DNA of 64,000 bases from Synchiropus splendidus (Eukaryota; Chordata; Actinopteri; Syngnathiformes; Callionymidae), in the NCBI RefSeq assembly GCF_027744825.2, contig NW_026527054.1:1550001-1614000 (forward strand). The letters run 5' to 3'. This document shows, in pieces, positions 1-13,452 of the stretch. A program made the position numbers and the translations under genes. Position 1 is the first letter of the stretch. The number at the start of each line of letters is the position of its first letter. The notes beneath the pieces are model-generated. The model ran no database searches. It was given only the letters and a program-made list of their open reading frames with translations, and was not told where the DNA came from.

Positions 1-3000
1 TAAAAATGTTGATAACTTTGGAAAAACACTTCAGACAGCTTAGATTTGATGTGCAACTACTAGAAAGACCCTTTCTGCTACAGTGGGAGGTGAAAATTTC
101 ATGTTATGAAGCTTCTCTGCAAAGTTATGGCACAATGCAGAAAACGCGTTTTCAGCCTGAGATAAGGTCGATTCCGGAACGGCAATATAATAATGTTGAT
201 AACGTTGGAAAAACACTTCAGACCGCTTAGATTTGATGTGCAACTACTAGAAATACCCTTTCTGCTATAGTGGGAGGTGAAAATTTGATGTTCTGAAGCT
301 TCCCTGCAAAGTTATGGCACAATGCAGAAAACGCGTTATCAGCCTGAGATAAGGTCGATTCCGGAACGCCAAACATAGAAATGTTGATAACTTTGGAAAA
401 ACACTTCAGACAGCTTCGATTTGATGTGCAACTACTAGAAAGGCACTTTCTACGATAGTGGGAGGTGAAAATTTCATGTTCTGAGGCTTCACTGCAAAGT
501 TATGGCACAATGCAGAAAACACGTTTTCAGCCTGAGATAAAGTGGGTTCCGGAACGCCAATCATAAGAGTGTTGATAACTTTGGAAAAACACTTCAGACA
601 GCTTAGATTTGATGTGCAATTACTAGAAAGACCCTTTCTGCTATAGTGGGATGTGAAAATTTCATGTTCTGAACCTTTCCTTAGAATATATGGCACAATG
701 CAAAAAACACGTTTTCAGACTGAGATAAGGTGGGTTCCAGAACGCCAAACATAAAAATGTTGATAACATTGGAAAAACATTTCAGACAGCTTAGATTTGA
801 TCTGCAACTACTCGAAAGACCCTTTCTGCTATAGTGGGTGGTGAAAATTTCATGTGCTGAAGCTTTATGCAAAGTTATGGCACAATGCGTAAAACGCGTT
901 TTCAGCCTGAGATAAGGTCGATTCCGGAACGCCAAACATAAAAATGTTGATAACTTTGTAAAAACACTTCAGACAGCTTAGATTTGATGTGCAACTACAA
1001 GACAGACCCTTTCTGCAATAGTGGGAGGTTAAAATTTCATTTTTTGAAGTTTCCTGCAAAGTTATGGCACAATGCAGAAAACACGTTTTCAGCCTGAGAA
1101 AAGGTGGGTTCCCAAACGCCAAACATAAAAATGTTGATAACTTTGTAAAAACACTTCAGACAGCTTAGATTTCACGTGAAACTACTAGAAAGACCCTTTC
1201 TGCTATAGTGGGAGGTGAAAATTTCATTTTCTGAAGCTTCCCTGAAAAGTTATGGCACAATGCGTAAAACGCGTTTTCAGCCTGAGATAAGGTCGATTCC
1301 AGAACGCCAAACATAAAAATGTTGATAACTATGGAAAAACACTTCAGACAGCTTAGATTTGATATGCAACTACTAGAAAGACCCTTTCTGCTATAGTGGG
1401 AGGTGAACATTTCATGTTCTGAAGCTTCCCTGAGAAGTTATGGCACAATGCACAAAACGCGTTTTCAGCCTGAGATAAGGTGCGTTCCGGAACGCCAAAC
1501 ATAAAAATGTTAATAACTTTGAAAAAACACTTCAGACAGCTGACATTTGATGTGCAACTACTAGAAAGACCCTTTCTGCTATAGCGGGAGGTTAAAATTT
1601 CATGTTCTGAATCTTACCCGCAAAGTTATGGCACAATGCAGAAAACGGGTTTTCAGCCTGAGATAATGTCGATTCCGGAACGCCAAACATAAATAAGTTG
1701 ATAACTTTGGAAAAACACTTCAGTACGTTTAGAATTGATGTGCATCTACTAGAAAGACCCTTTCTGCTATAGTGGGTGCTGAAAATTTCATGTTCTGAAG
1801 CTTTATGCAAAGTCATGGCACAATGCGTAAAACGCGTTTTCAGCCTGAGATAAGGTCGATTCCGGAACGCCAAACATAAAAATGTTGATAACTTTGGAAA
1901 AACACTTCAGACAGCTTAGATTTGAAGTGCAACTACTAGAAAGACCCTTTCTGCTATAGTGGGATGTGAAAATTTCATGTTCTGAAGCTTCCCTGCAAAG
2001 TTATGGCTCAATGCAGAAAACGCGTTTTCAGCCTGAGATAAGGTGGGTTCCGGAATGCCAAACACAAAAATGTTAATAACTTTGAAAAAACACTTCAGAC
2101 AGCTGAGATTTGATGTGCAACTACTAGAAAGACCCTTTCTGCTACAGCGGGAGGTTAAAATTTCATGTTCTGAATCTTCCCCGCAAAGTTATGGCACAAT
2201 GCAGAAAACACGTTTTCAGCCTGAGATAAGGTGGGTTCCGGAATGCCAAACATAAAAATGTTGATAACCTTGGAAAAACACTACAGACAGCTTAGATTTG
2301 ATGTGCAACTACTAGAAAGACCCTTTCTGCTATAGTGGGAGGTTAAAATTTCATGTTCTGAAGCTTCCCTGCAAAGTTATGGCACAATGCAGAAAACGCG
2401 TTTTCAGCCTGAGATAATGTCGATTTCGGAACGCCAAACATAAATAAGTTGATAACTTTGGAAAAACACTTCAGTACGTTTAGATTTGATGTGCATCTAC
2501 TAGAAAGACCCTTTCTGCTATAGTGGGTGCTGATAATTTCATGTTCTGAAGCTTTATGCAAAGTTTTGGAACAATGCGTAAAACGCGTTTTCAGCCTGAG
2601 ATAAGGTGGGTTCCGGAACGCCAAACGTGAAAATGTTGACAACTTTGGAAAAGTACTTCAGACAGCTTAGATTTGATGTGCAACTACTAGAAAGGCCCTT
2701 TCTGCTATAGTGGGAAGTGAAAATTTCATGTTCTGAAGCTTTATGCAAAGTTTTGGAACAATGCGTAAAACGCGTTTTCAGCCTGAGATAAGGTGGGTTC
2801 CGGAACGCCAAATGTAAAAATGTTGATAACTTTGGAAAAACATTTCAGACAGCTTAGATTTGATGTGCAACTACTAGAGAGACCCTTTCTGCTATAGTGG
2901 GAAGTGAAAATTTCATGTTCTGATGCTCGCCTGCAAAGTTATGGCACATTGGGTCAAACGCATTTTCAGCCTGAGATAAAGTCGATTCCGGAACGCCAAG

Positions 3001-4017
3001 CAATAAATTTTGATAACTTTGGAAAAACACTTCAGACCGCTTAGATTTGATGTGCAACTACTAGAAAGACCCTTTCTGCTATAGTGGGAGGTGAAAATTT
3101 GATGTTCTGAAGCTTCCCTGCAAGTTATGGCACAATGCAGAAAACGCGTTTTCACCCTGAGATAAGGTCAATTCCGGTACGCCAAACATAAAAATGTTGA
3201 TAACCTTTGAAAAACACTTCAGACAGATTAGATTTGATGTGCATCTACTAGAAAGACCCTTTCTGTTATAGTGGGAGGTGAAAATTTCATATTCTGAAGA
3301 TTTATGCAAAGTTATGGAAAAATGCGTGAAACGCGTTTTTAGCCTGAGATTAGGTCGATTCCGGAACGCCAAACATAAAAATGTTGACAACTTTGGAAAA
3401 ACACTTCAGGCAGCTTAGATTTGATGTGCAACTATGAGAAAGACCCTTTCTGCTATAGTGGGAGGTCAAAATTTCCTGTTCTGAAGCTTCCCTGCAAAGT
3501 TATGGTACAATGCAGAAAACGCGTTTTCAGCCTGAGATAAGGTCGATTCCGGAACGCCAAACATAAAAATGGAGATAACTTTGGAAAAACAATTCAGACA
3601 GCTTAAATTTGATGTGCAACTATTAGAAAGACCCTTTCTGCTATAGTGGGTGCTGAAAATTTCATGTTCTGAAGCTTTATGCAAAGTTATGGCACAATGC
3701 AGAAAACACGTTTTCAGCCAGAGATAAGGTGGGTTCCGGAACGCCAAACATAAAAATGTTGATAACTTTGGAAAAACACTTCAGACAGCTCAGATTAGAT
3801 GTGCAACTACTAGAAAGACCCTTTCTGCTATAGTGGGAGGATAACATTTCATGTTTTGAAGCTTCCCTGCAAAGTTATGGCACAATTCAGAAAACACGTT
3901 TTCAGCCTGAGATAAAGTCGATTCCGGAACGCCAAACATAAAAATGTTGATAACTTTGGAAAAACAATTCAGACGGCTTAAATGTGATGTGCAACTACTA
4001 GAAAGACCCTTTCTGCA

Positions 4018-6273
4018 ATAGTGGGAGGTGAAATTTTCATGTTCTGAAGCTTCCCCGCAAAGTTATGGCAAAATGCGTAGAACGCGTTTTCAGCCTGAGA
4101 TAACGTCGATTCCGGAACGCGAAACAAAAAAATGTTGATAATTTTGGAAAAACACTTCAGACAGCTTAAATGTGATGTGCATCTACTAGAAAGACCCGTT
4201 CTGCTATCGTGGGAGGTGAAAATTTCATGTTCTGAAGCTTCCCTGCAAAGTTATTGCACAACGCAGAAAACCCGATTCCAAACTGAGATTAGGTCGATTC
4301 CGGAACGCCAAACATAAAAATATTGATAACTTTGGAAAAACACTTCAGGCAGCTTAGATTTGTTATGCAACTACGAGAAAGACCATTTCTGCTATAGTGG
4401 GAGGTGAAAATTTCATGTTCTGAAGCTTCGCTGCAAAGTTGTGGCACAATGCAGAAAACGCATTTTCAGCCTGAGATAAGGTCGATTCCGGAACGCCAAA
4501 CATAAAAATGGTGATAACTTTGGAAAAACAATTCAGACAGCTTAAATTTGATGTGCAACTACGAGAAAGACCCTTTCTGATATAGTGGGAGGTGAAAATT
4601 TCATGTTCTGAAGCTTCCCGGCAAAGTTATGGCACAAAGCAGAAAACGCATTTTCAGCCTGAGATAAGGTGGGTTTCGGAACGGCAAACATAAAAATGTT
4701 GATAACTTTGGAAAAACACTGCAGACAGCTTAGATTTGATGTGCATCGACTAGAAAGACCCTTTCTGCTATAGTGGGAGGTGAAATTTTCATGTTCTGAA
4801 GCTTCCCTGCAAAGTCATGGCAAAATGAGTAAAACGCGTTTTCAGCCTGAGATAAGGTCGATTCCGGAACGCCAAACATAAAAATGTTGATAACTTTTGA
4901 AAAACACTTCAGACAGCTTAGATTTGATGTGCATCGACTAGAAAGACCTTTTCTGCTATAGTGGGAGGTGAAAATTTCATGTTCTGAAGCTTTCCTGCAA
5001 AGTTATTGCACAATGCAGAAAACGCGTTTTCAAACTGAGATAAGGTCGATTCCGGAAGGCCAAACATAAAAATGTTGATAACTTTGGAAAAACACTTCAG
5101 GCAGCTTAGATTTGATGTGCAGCTACGAGAAAGACCCTTTCTGATATAGTGGGAGGTGAAATTTTCATGTTCTGAAGCTTCCCCGCAAAGTTATGGCAAA
5201 ATGCGTAGAACGCGTTTTCAGCCTGAGATAACGTCGATTCCGGAACGCGAAACAAAAAAATGTTGATAATTTTGGAAAAACACTTCAGACAGCTTAAATG
5301 TGATGTGCATCTACTAGAAAGACCCGTTCTGCTATCGTGGGAGGTGAAAATTTCATGTTCTGAAGCTTCCCTGCAAAGTTATTGCACAACGCAGAAAACC
5401 CGATTCCAAACTGAGATTAGGTCGATTCCGGAACGCCAAACATAAAAATATTGATAACTTTGGAAAAACACTTCAGGCAGCTTAGATTTGTTATGCAACT
5501 ACGAGAAAGACCATTTCTGCTATAGTGGGAGGTGAAAATTTCATGTTCTGAAGCTTCGCTGCAAAGTTGTGGCACAATGCAGAAAACGCATTTTCAGCCT
5601 GAGATAAGGTCGATTCCGGAACGCCAAACATAAAAATGGTGATAACTTTGGAAAAACAATTCAGACAGCTTAAATTTGATGTGCAACTACGAGAAAGACC
5701 CTTTCTGATATAGTGGGAGGTGAAAATTTCATGTTCTGAAGCTTCCCGGCAAAGTTATGGCACAAAGCAGAAAACGCATTTTCAGCCTGAGATAAGGTGG
5801 GTTTCGGAACGGCAAACATAAAAATGTTGATAACTTTGGAAAAACACTGCAGACAGCTTAGATTTGATGTGCATCGACTAGAAAGACCCTTTCTGCTATA
5901 GTGGGAGGTGAAATTTTCATGTTCTGAAGCTTCCCTGCAAAGTCATGGCAAAATGAGTAAAACGCGTTTTCAGCCTGAGATAAGGTCGATTCCGGAACGC
6001 CAAACATAAAAATGTTGATAACTTTTGAAAAACACTTCAGACAGCTTAGATTTGATGTGCATCGACTAGAAAGACCTTTTCTGCTATAGTGGGAGGTGAA
6101 AATTTCATGTTCTGAAGCTTTCCTGCAAAGTTATTGCACAATGCAGAAAACGCGTTTTCAAACTGAGATAAGGTCGATTCCGGAAGGCCAAACATAAAAA
6201 TGTTGATAACTTTGGAAAAACACTTCAGGCAGCTTAGATTTGATGTGCAGCTACGAGAAAGACCCTTTCTGAT
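4018..6273. repeat. Six-monomer tandem segmental duplication in satellite
   Basis: The segment of about 4018-5145 is repeated immediately at 5146-6273 with a constant offset of 1128 bp, exactly six 188-bp monomers. The two copies appear nearly identical over the stretches I compared, including rare variants shared by both, such as CAACGCAGAAAACCCGATTCC and the altered ATTTTGG start. Neighbouring monomers differ at many positions, so the duplication is recent relative to monomer divergence. Outside these limits the match falls to ordinary inter-monomer similarity. Confidence 0.9.
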
Positions 6274-7619
6274 ATAGTGGGAGGTGAAAATTTCATGTTC
6301 TGAAGCTTCCGGGCAAATTTATGGCACAAAGCAGAAAACGCGTTTTCAGCCTGAGATAAGGTGGGTTTCGGAACGGCAAACATAAAAATGTTGACAACTT
6401 TATAAAAACACTGCAGACAGCTTAGATTTGATGTGCATCGACTAGAAAGACCTTTTCTGCTATAGTGGGAGGTGAAATTTTCATGTTCTGAAGGTTCACT
6501 GCAAAGTTATGGCACAATGCGTAAAACGCGATTTCAGCCTGAGATAAGTTCGATTCCGGAACGCCAAACATAAAAATGTTAATAACTTTTGAAAAACACT
6601 TCAGACAGCTTAGATTTGATGTGCATCGACTAGAAAGACCTTTTCTGCTATAGTGGGAGGTGAAATTTTCATGTTCTGAAGGTTCACTGCAAAGTTATGG
6701 CACAATGCGTAAAACGCGATTTCAGCCTGAGATAAGGTCGATTCCGGAACGCCAAACATAAAAATTGTGATAACTTTGATAAAACACTTCAGATAGCTTA
6801 GATTTGAAGTGCAAGTACTAGACAGACCCTTTCTGCTATAGTGGGAGGTGAAAGTTTTATGTTCTGAAGCTTCCCTGCTAAGTGATAGCACAATGCAGAA
6901 AACGCGTTTTCAAACTGAGATTAGGTCGATTCCGGAACGCCAAACATAAAAATGTTGATAACTTTGGAAAAACACTTCAGACAGCTTAGATCTGATGTGC
7001 AACTACTAGAAAGATCCTTTCTGCTATAGTGGGAGGTGAAATTTTCATGTTCTGAAGCTTCCCTGCAAAGTTATGGTAAAATGCGTAAAACGCGATTTCA
7101 GCCTGAGATAAGGTCGATTCCGGAACGCCAAACATAAAAATGTTGATAACGTAGGAAAAACACTTCAGACAGCTTTTATTTGATGTGCAACGACTAGAAA
7201 GACCCTTTCTCCTGATGTGGGAGGTGAAAATTTTATGTTCTGAAGCTTCCCTGCAAAGTTATGGCACAATGCAGAAAATACGTTTTCAGAATGAGATAAG
7301 GTGATTTCCGGAACGCCAAAAGTAAAAATGTTGATAACTTTGGAAAAACACTTCAGACAGCTTAGATTTGATGTGCAACTACTAGAAAGACCCTTTCTGC
7401 TTTAGTGGGATGTGAAAATTTCATGTTCTGAAGCTTTATGCAAAGTTATGGCACAATGTGTAAAACACGTTTTCAGCCTGAGATACGGTCGATTCCGGAA
7501 CGGCAAACATAAAAATGTAGATAACTTAGGAAAAACACTTCAGACAGCTGAGATTTGATGTGCAACTACTAGAAAAATCCTTTCTGATATAGTGGGAGGT
7601 GAAAAGTCAATGTTCTGAA

Positions 7620-10600
7620 GCTTCCCTGCAAAGTTATGGCACAATGTAGGAAACGCGTTTTCAGCCTGAGATAAGGTGGATTCCGAAAAGGCAAACATAA
7701 AAATGTTGATAACTTTGGTAAAACACTTCAGACAGCTTAGATTTGATGTGCAACTACTAGAAAGACCATTTCTGCTATAGTGGGAGGTGAAATTTTCATG
7801 TTCTGAAGCTTCCCTGCAAGGTTATGGCACAATGCGTAAAACGCGTTTTAAGCCTGAGACAAGGTCGATTCCGGAACGCCAAACATGAAAATTTTGATAA
7901 CTTTGGAAAAACAATTCAGACAGCTTAAATTTGATGTGCAACTACCAGAAAGACCCTTTCTGATATAGTGGGAGGTGAAAATTCCATGTTCTGAAGCTTC
8001 CCTGCAAAGTTATGGCACAAAGCAGAAAACGCGTTTTCAGCCTCAGATAAGGTGGGTTCCGGAACGGCAAACATAAAAATGTTGATAACTTTGGAAAAAC
8101 ACTGCAGACAGCTTAGATTTGATGTGCAACTACTAGAAAGACCCTTTCTGCTATAGTGGGAGGTGAAATTTTCATGTTCTGAAGCTTCCGTGCAAAGTCA
8201 TGGCAAAATGCGTAAAACGCGTTTTCAGCCTGAGATAAGGTCGATTCCGGAACGCCAAACATAAAAATGTTAATAACTTTTGAAAAACACTTCAGACAGC
8301 TTAGATTTGATGTGCAACTACTAGAAAGACCCTTTCTGCTATAGTGGGAGGTGAAATTTTCATGTTCTGAAGGTTCCCTGCAAAGTTATGGCACAATGCG
8401 AAAAACGCGATTTCAGCCTGAGATAAGGTCAATTCCGGAACGCCAAACATAAAAATTGTGATAACTTTGATAAAACACTTCAGATAGCTTATATTTGAAG
8501 TGCAAGTACTTGACAGACCCTTTCTGCTATAGTGGGAGGTGAAAGTTTTATGTTCTGAAGCGTCCCTGCAAAGTTATAGCACAATACAGAAAACGCGTTT
8601 TCAAACTGAGATTAGGTCGATTCCGGAACGCCAAACATAAAAATGTTGATAACTTTGGAAAAACACTTTAGACAGCTTAGATTTGATGTGCAACTACTAG
8701 AAAGACCCTTTCTGCTATAGGGTGAGGAGAAAATTTCATGTTCTTAAGCTTCCCTGCAAAGTTTTGGCACAATGCAGAAAACGCGTTTTCAGCCTGAGAT
8801 AAGGTTGGTTCCGGAACGCCAAACATAAAGATGTTGATAACTTTGAAAAAACACTTCAGACAGGTTGGATTTGTTGTGCAACTACTAGAAAAACCCTTTT
8901 TGCTATAGTGGGCTCTGAAAAAATTCATGTTCTGAAGCTTCCCTGCAAAGTTATTGCACAATGCAGAAAACTCGTTTTCAGCCTGAGAAACGGTGGCTTC
9001 CGGAACGCAAAACAAAAAAATGTAGATAACTTAGGAAAAACACTTCAGTCAGCTTAAATTTCATGTGCAACTACTAGAAAGACCCTTTCTGCTATAGTGG
9101 GAGGTGAAATTTTCATTTTCTGAAGTTTCTCTGCAAAGTTATGGCACAATGCAGAAAACGCATTTTCAGCCTGAGATAAGGTGGGTTCCGGAACGCCAAA
9201 CATAAAAATGTTGATAACTTTGGGAAAACACTTCAACCACCTTAGATTTGATGTGCAACTACGAGAAAGACCCTTTGTGCTATAGTGGGAGGTTAAAATT
9301 TAATGTTAAGAAGCTTCTCTGCGAAGTTATAGCACAATGCAGAAAACGCATTTTGAGCCTGAGATAAGGTCGATTTCGGAACGGTAAACATAAAGGTGTT
9401 GATAACTTTGGAAAAACACTTCAGACAGCTTAGATTTAATGTGCAACTACTAGAAAATCCCTTTCTGCTATAGTGGGAGGTTCAAATTTCATGTTCTGAA
9501 GCTTCCCTGCAAAGTTATGGCACAAAGCAGGAAACTCATTTTCAGCCTGAGATAAGGTGGGTTCCGGAACGCCAAACATAAACATGTTGATAACTTTGAA
9601 AAAACGCTTCAGACAGCTTAGATTTGATGTGCAACTACTAGAAAAACCCTTTCTGCTATAGTGGGAGGTGAAAATTTCATTTTCTGAAGCTTCTCTGCAA
9701 AGTTATGGCACAATGCAGAAAACGCATTTTCAGCCAGAGACCTGGTGGGTTCCGGAACGCCAAACATAAAAATGTTGATAACTTTGGGAAAACACTTCAG
9801 ACAGCTTAGATTTGATGTGCAACTACTAGAAAGACCCTTTCTGCTATAGTGGGAGGTGAAATTTTCATGTTCTGAAGCTTCCCTGCAAAGTTATGGCACA
9901 ATGTAGGAAACGCGTTTTCAGCCTGAGATAAGGTGGATTCCGAAAAGGCAAACATAAAAATGTTGATAACTTTGGTAAAACACTACAGACAGCTTAGATT
10001 TGATGAGCAACTACTAGAAAGACCATTTCTGCTATAGTGGGAGGTGAAATTTTCATGTTCTGAAGCTTCCCTGCAAGGTTATGGCACAATGCGTAAAACG
10101 CGTTTTAAGCCTGAGACAAGGTCGATTCCGGAACGCCAAACATGAAAATTTTGATAACTTTGGAAAAACAATTCAGACAGCTTAAATTTGATGTGCAACT
10201 ACCAGAAAGACCCTTTCTGATATAGTGGGAGGTGAAAATTCCATGTTCTGAAGCTTCCCTGCAAAGTTATGGCACAAAGCAGAAAACGCGTTTTCAGCCT
10301 CAGATAAGGTGGGTTCCGGAACGGCAAACATAAAAATGTTGATAACTTTGGAAAAACACTGCAGACAGCTTAGATTTGATGTGCAACTACTAGAAAGACC
10401 CTTTCTGCTATAGTGGGAGGTGAAATTTTCATGTTCTGAAGCTTCCGTGCAAAGTCATGGCAAAATGCGTAAAACGCGTTTTCAGCCTGAGATAAGGTCG
10501 ATTCCGGAACGCCAAACATAAAAATGTTGATAACTTTTGAAAAACACTTCAGACAGCTTAGATTTGATGTGCAACTACTAGAAAGACCCTTTCTGCTATA

Positions 10601-12494
10601 GTGGGAGGTGAAATTTTCATGTTCTGAAGGTTCCCTGCAAAGTTATGGCACAATGCGAAAAACGCGATTTCAGCCTGAGATAAGGTCAATTCCGGAACGC
10701 CAAACATAAAAATTGTGATAACTTTGATAAAACACTTCAGATAGCTTATATTTGAAGTGCAAGTACTTGACAGACCCTTTCTGCTATAGTGGGAGGTGAA
10801 AGTTTTATGTTCTGAAGCGTCCCTGCAAAGTTATAGCACAATACAGAAAACGCGTTTTCAAACTGAGATTAGGTCGATTCCGGAACGCCAAACATAAAAA
10901 TGTTGATAACTTTGGAAAAACACTTTAGACAGCTTAGATTTGATGTGCAACTACTAGAAAGACCCTTTCTGCTATAGGGTGAGGAGAAAATTTCATGTTC
11001 TTAAGCTTCCCTGCAAAGTTTTGGCACAATGCAGAAAACGCGTTTTCAGCCTGAGATAAGGTTGGTTCCGGAACGCCAAACATAAAGATGTTGATAACTT
11101 TGAAAAAACACTTCAGACAGGTTGGATTTGTTGTGCAACTACTAGAAAAACCCTTTTTGCTATAGTGGGATCTGAAAAAATTCATGTTCTGAAGCTTCCC
11201 TGCAAAGTTATTGCACAATGCAGAAAACTCGTTTTCAGCCTGAGAAACGGTGGCTTCCGGAACGCAAAACAAAAAAATGTAGATAACTTAGGAAAAACAC
11301 TTCAGTCAGCTTAAATTTCATGTGCAACTACTAGAAAGACCCTTTCTGCTATAGTGGGAGGTGAAATTTTCATTTTCTGAAGTTTCTCTGCAAAGTTATG
11401 GCACAATGCAGAAAACGCATTTTCAGCCTGAGATAAGGTGGGTTCCGGAACGCCAAACATAAAAATGTTGATAACTTTGGGAAAACACTTCAACCACCTT
11501 AGATTTGATGTGCAACTACGAGAAAGACCCTTTGTGCTATAGTGGGAGGTTAAAATTTAATGTTAAGAAGCTTCTCTGCGAAGTTATAGCACAATGCAGA
11601 AAACGCATTTTGAGCCTGAGATAAGGTCGATTTCGGAACGGTAAACATAAAGGTGTTGATAACTTTGGAAAAACACTTCAGACAGCTTAGATTTAATGTG
11701 CAACTACTAGAAAATCCCTTTCTGCTATAGTGGGAGGTTCAAATTTCATGTTCTGAAGCTTCCCTGCAAAGTTATGGCACAAAGCAGGAAACTCATTTTC
11801 AGCCTGAGATAAGGTGGGTTCCGGAACGCCAAACATAAACATGTTGATAACTTTGAAAAAACGCTTCAGACAGATTATATTTGAAGTGCAACTACTAGAA
11901 AAACCCTTTCTCCGATAGTGGGATCTGAAAAATTCATCTTCTGAAGCTTCTCTGCAAAGTTATTGCACAATGCAGAAAACGCGTTTTCAGCCTGAGATAA
12001 GGCAGGCTCCGGAACGCCAAACATAAAAATGTTGATAACTTTCGAAAAACACTTCAGACAGCTTAGATTTGATGTACAACTACTAGAAAGACCCTTTCTG
12101 CTATAGTGGGTGGTTAAAATTTCATGTTCTGAAGCTTCCCTGCAAAGTTATGGCACAATGCAGAAAACGCGTTTTCAGCCTGAGATAAGGTCGATTGTCG
12201 AACGCCAAACATAAAAATGTTGATAACTATGGGAAAACACTTCAGACAGCTTAGATTTGATGTGCAACTACTAGAAAAACCCTTTCTGCTATAGTGGGAG
12301 GTGAAAATTTCATTTTCTGAAGCTTCTCTGCAAAGTTATGGCACAATGCAGAAAACGCATTTTCAGCCAGAGACCTGGTGGGTTCCGGAACGCCAAACAT
12401 AAAAATGTTGATAACTTTGGGAAAACACTTCAGACAGCTTAGATTTGATGTGCAACTACTAGAAAGACCCTTTCTGCTATAGTGGGAGGTGAAA
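7620..12494. repeat. Twelve-monomer segmental duplication with two extra monomers
   Basis: About 7620-9615 is repeated at 9877-11872 with an offset of 2257 bp (12 monomers). At about 11872 the match breaks, two different monomers follow, and the match to the remainder of the first copy (about 9616-9862) resumes at about 12249 with an offset of 2633 bp (14 monomers). Shared private variants include CTATAGGGTGAGGAG and AATGTTAAGAAGC. Either a 12-mer duplication later gained two monomers, or a 14-mer duplication lost two from its first copy. Confidence 0.85.
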
Positions 12495-13452
12495 ATGTCA
12501 TGTTCTGAAGCTTCCCTGCAAAGTTATTGCACAATGCAGAAAACGCGATTTCAAACTGAGATTAGGTCGATTCCGGAACGCCAAACGTAAAAATGTTGAT
12601 AACTATGGAAAAACACTTCAGGCAGCTTAGATTTGATGTGCAACAACGAGAAAGACCCTTTCTGCTATAGTGGGAGGTGAAAATTTCATGTTCTGAAGAT
12701 TCCCTGCAAAGTTATGGCACAATGCAGAAAACGCGTTTTCAGCCTGAGATAAGGTGGGTTTCGGAACGTCAAACATAAAAATGTTGATAACTTTGGAAAA
12801 ACACTGCAGACAGCTTAGATTTGATGTGCAACTACTAGAAAGACCCTTTCTGCTATAGTGGGAGGTGAAATTTTCATGTTCTGAAGCTTCCCTGGAAAGT
12901 CATTGCAAAATGCGTAAAACGCGTTTTCAGCCTGAGATAAGGTCGATTCCGGAACGCCAAATATAAAAATTGTGATAACTTTGACAAAACACTTCAGACA
13001 GCTTAGATTTGATGTGCATCTACTAGAAAGACCCTTTCTGCTATAGTGGGAGGTGAAAATTTCATGTTCTGAAGCTTCCCTGCAAAGTTATTGCACAATG
13101 CAGAAAACGCGATTTCAAACTGAGATTAGGTCGATTCCGGAACGCCAAAAATAAAAATGATGATAACTTTGGAAAAACACTTCAGGCAGCTTAGATTTGA
13201 TGGGCAACTACGAGAAAGACCCTTTCTGCTATAGTGGGAGGTGAAAATTTCATGTTCTGAAGGTTCCCTGCAAAGTTATGGCACAATGCGTAAAACGCGA
13301 TTTCAGCCTGAGATAAGGTCGATTTCGGAACGCCAAACATAAAAATGTTGATAACTTTGGAAAAACACTTCAGACAGCTTAGATTTGAAGTGCAAGTACT
13401 AGAAAGACAGTTTCTGCTATAGTGGCAGGTGAAATTTTCATGTTCTGAAGGT

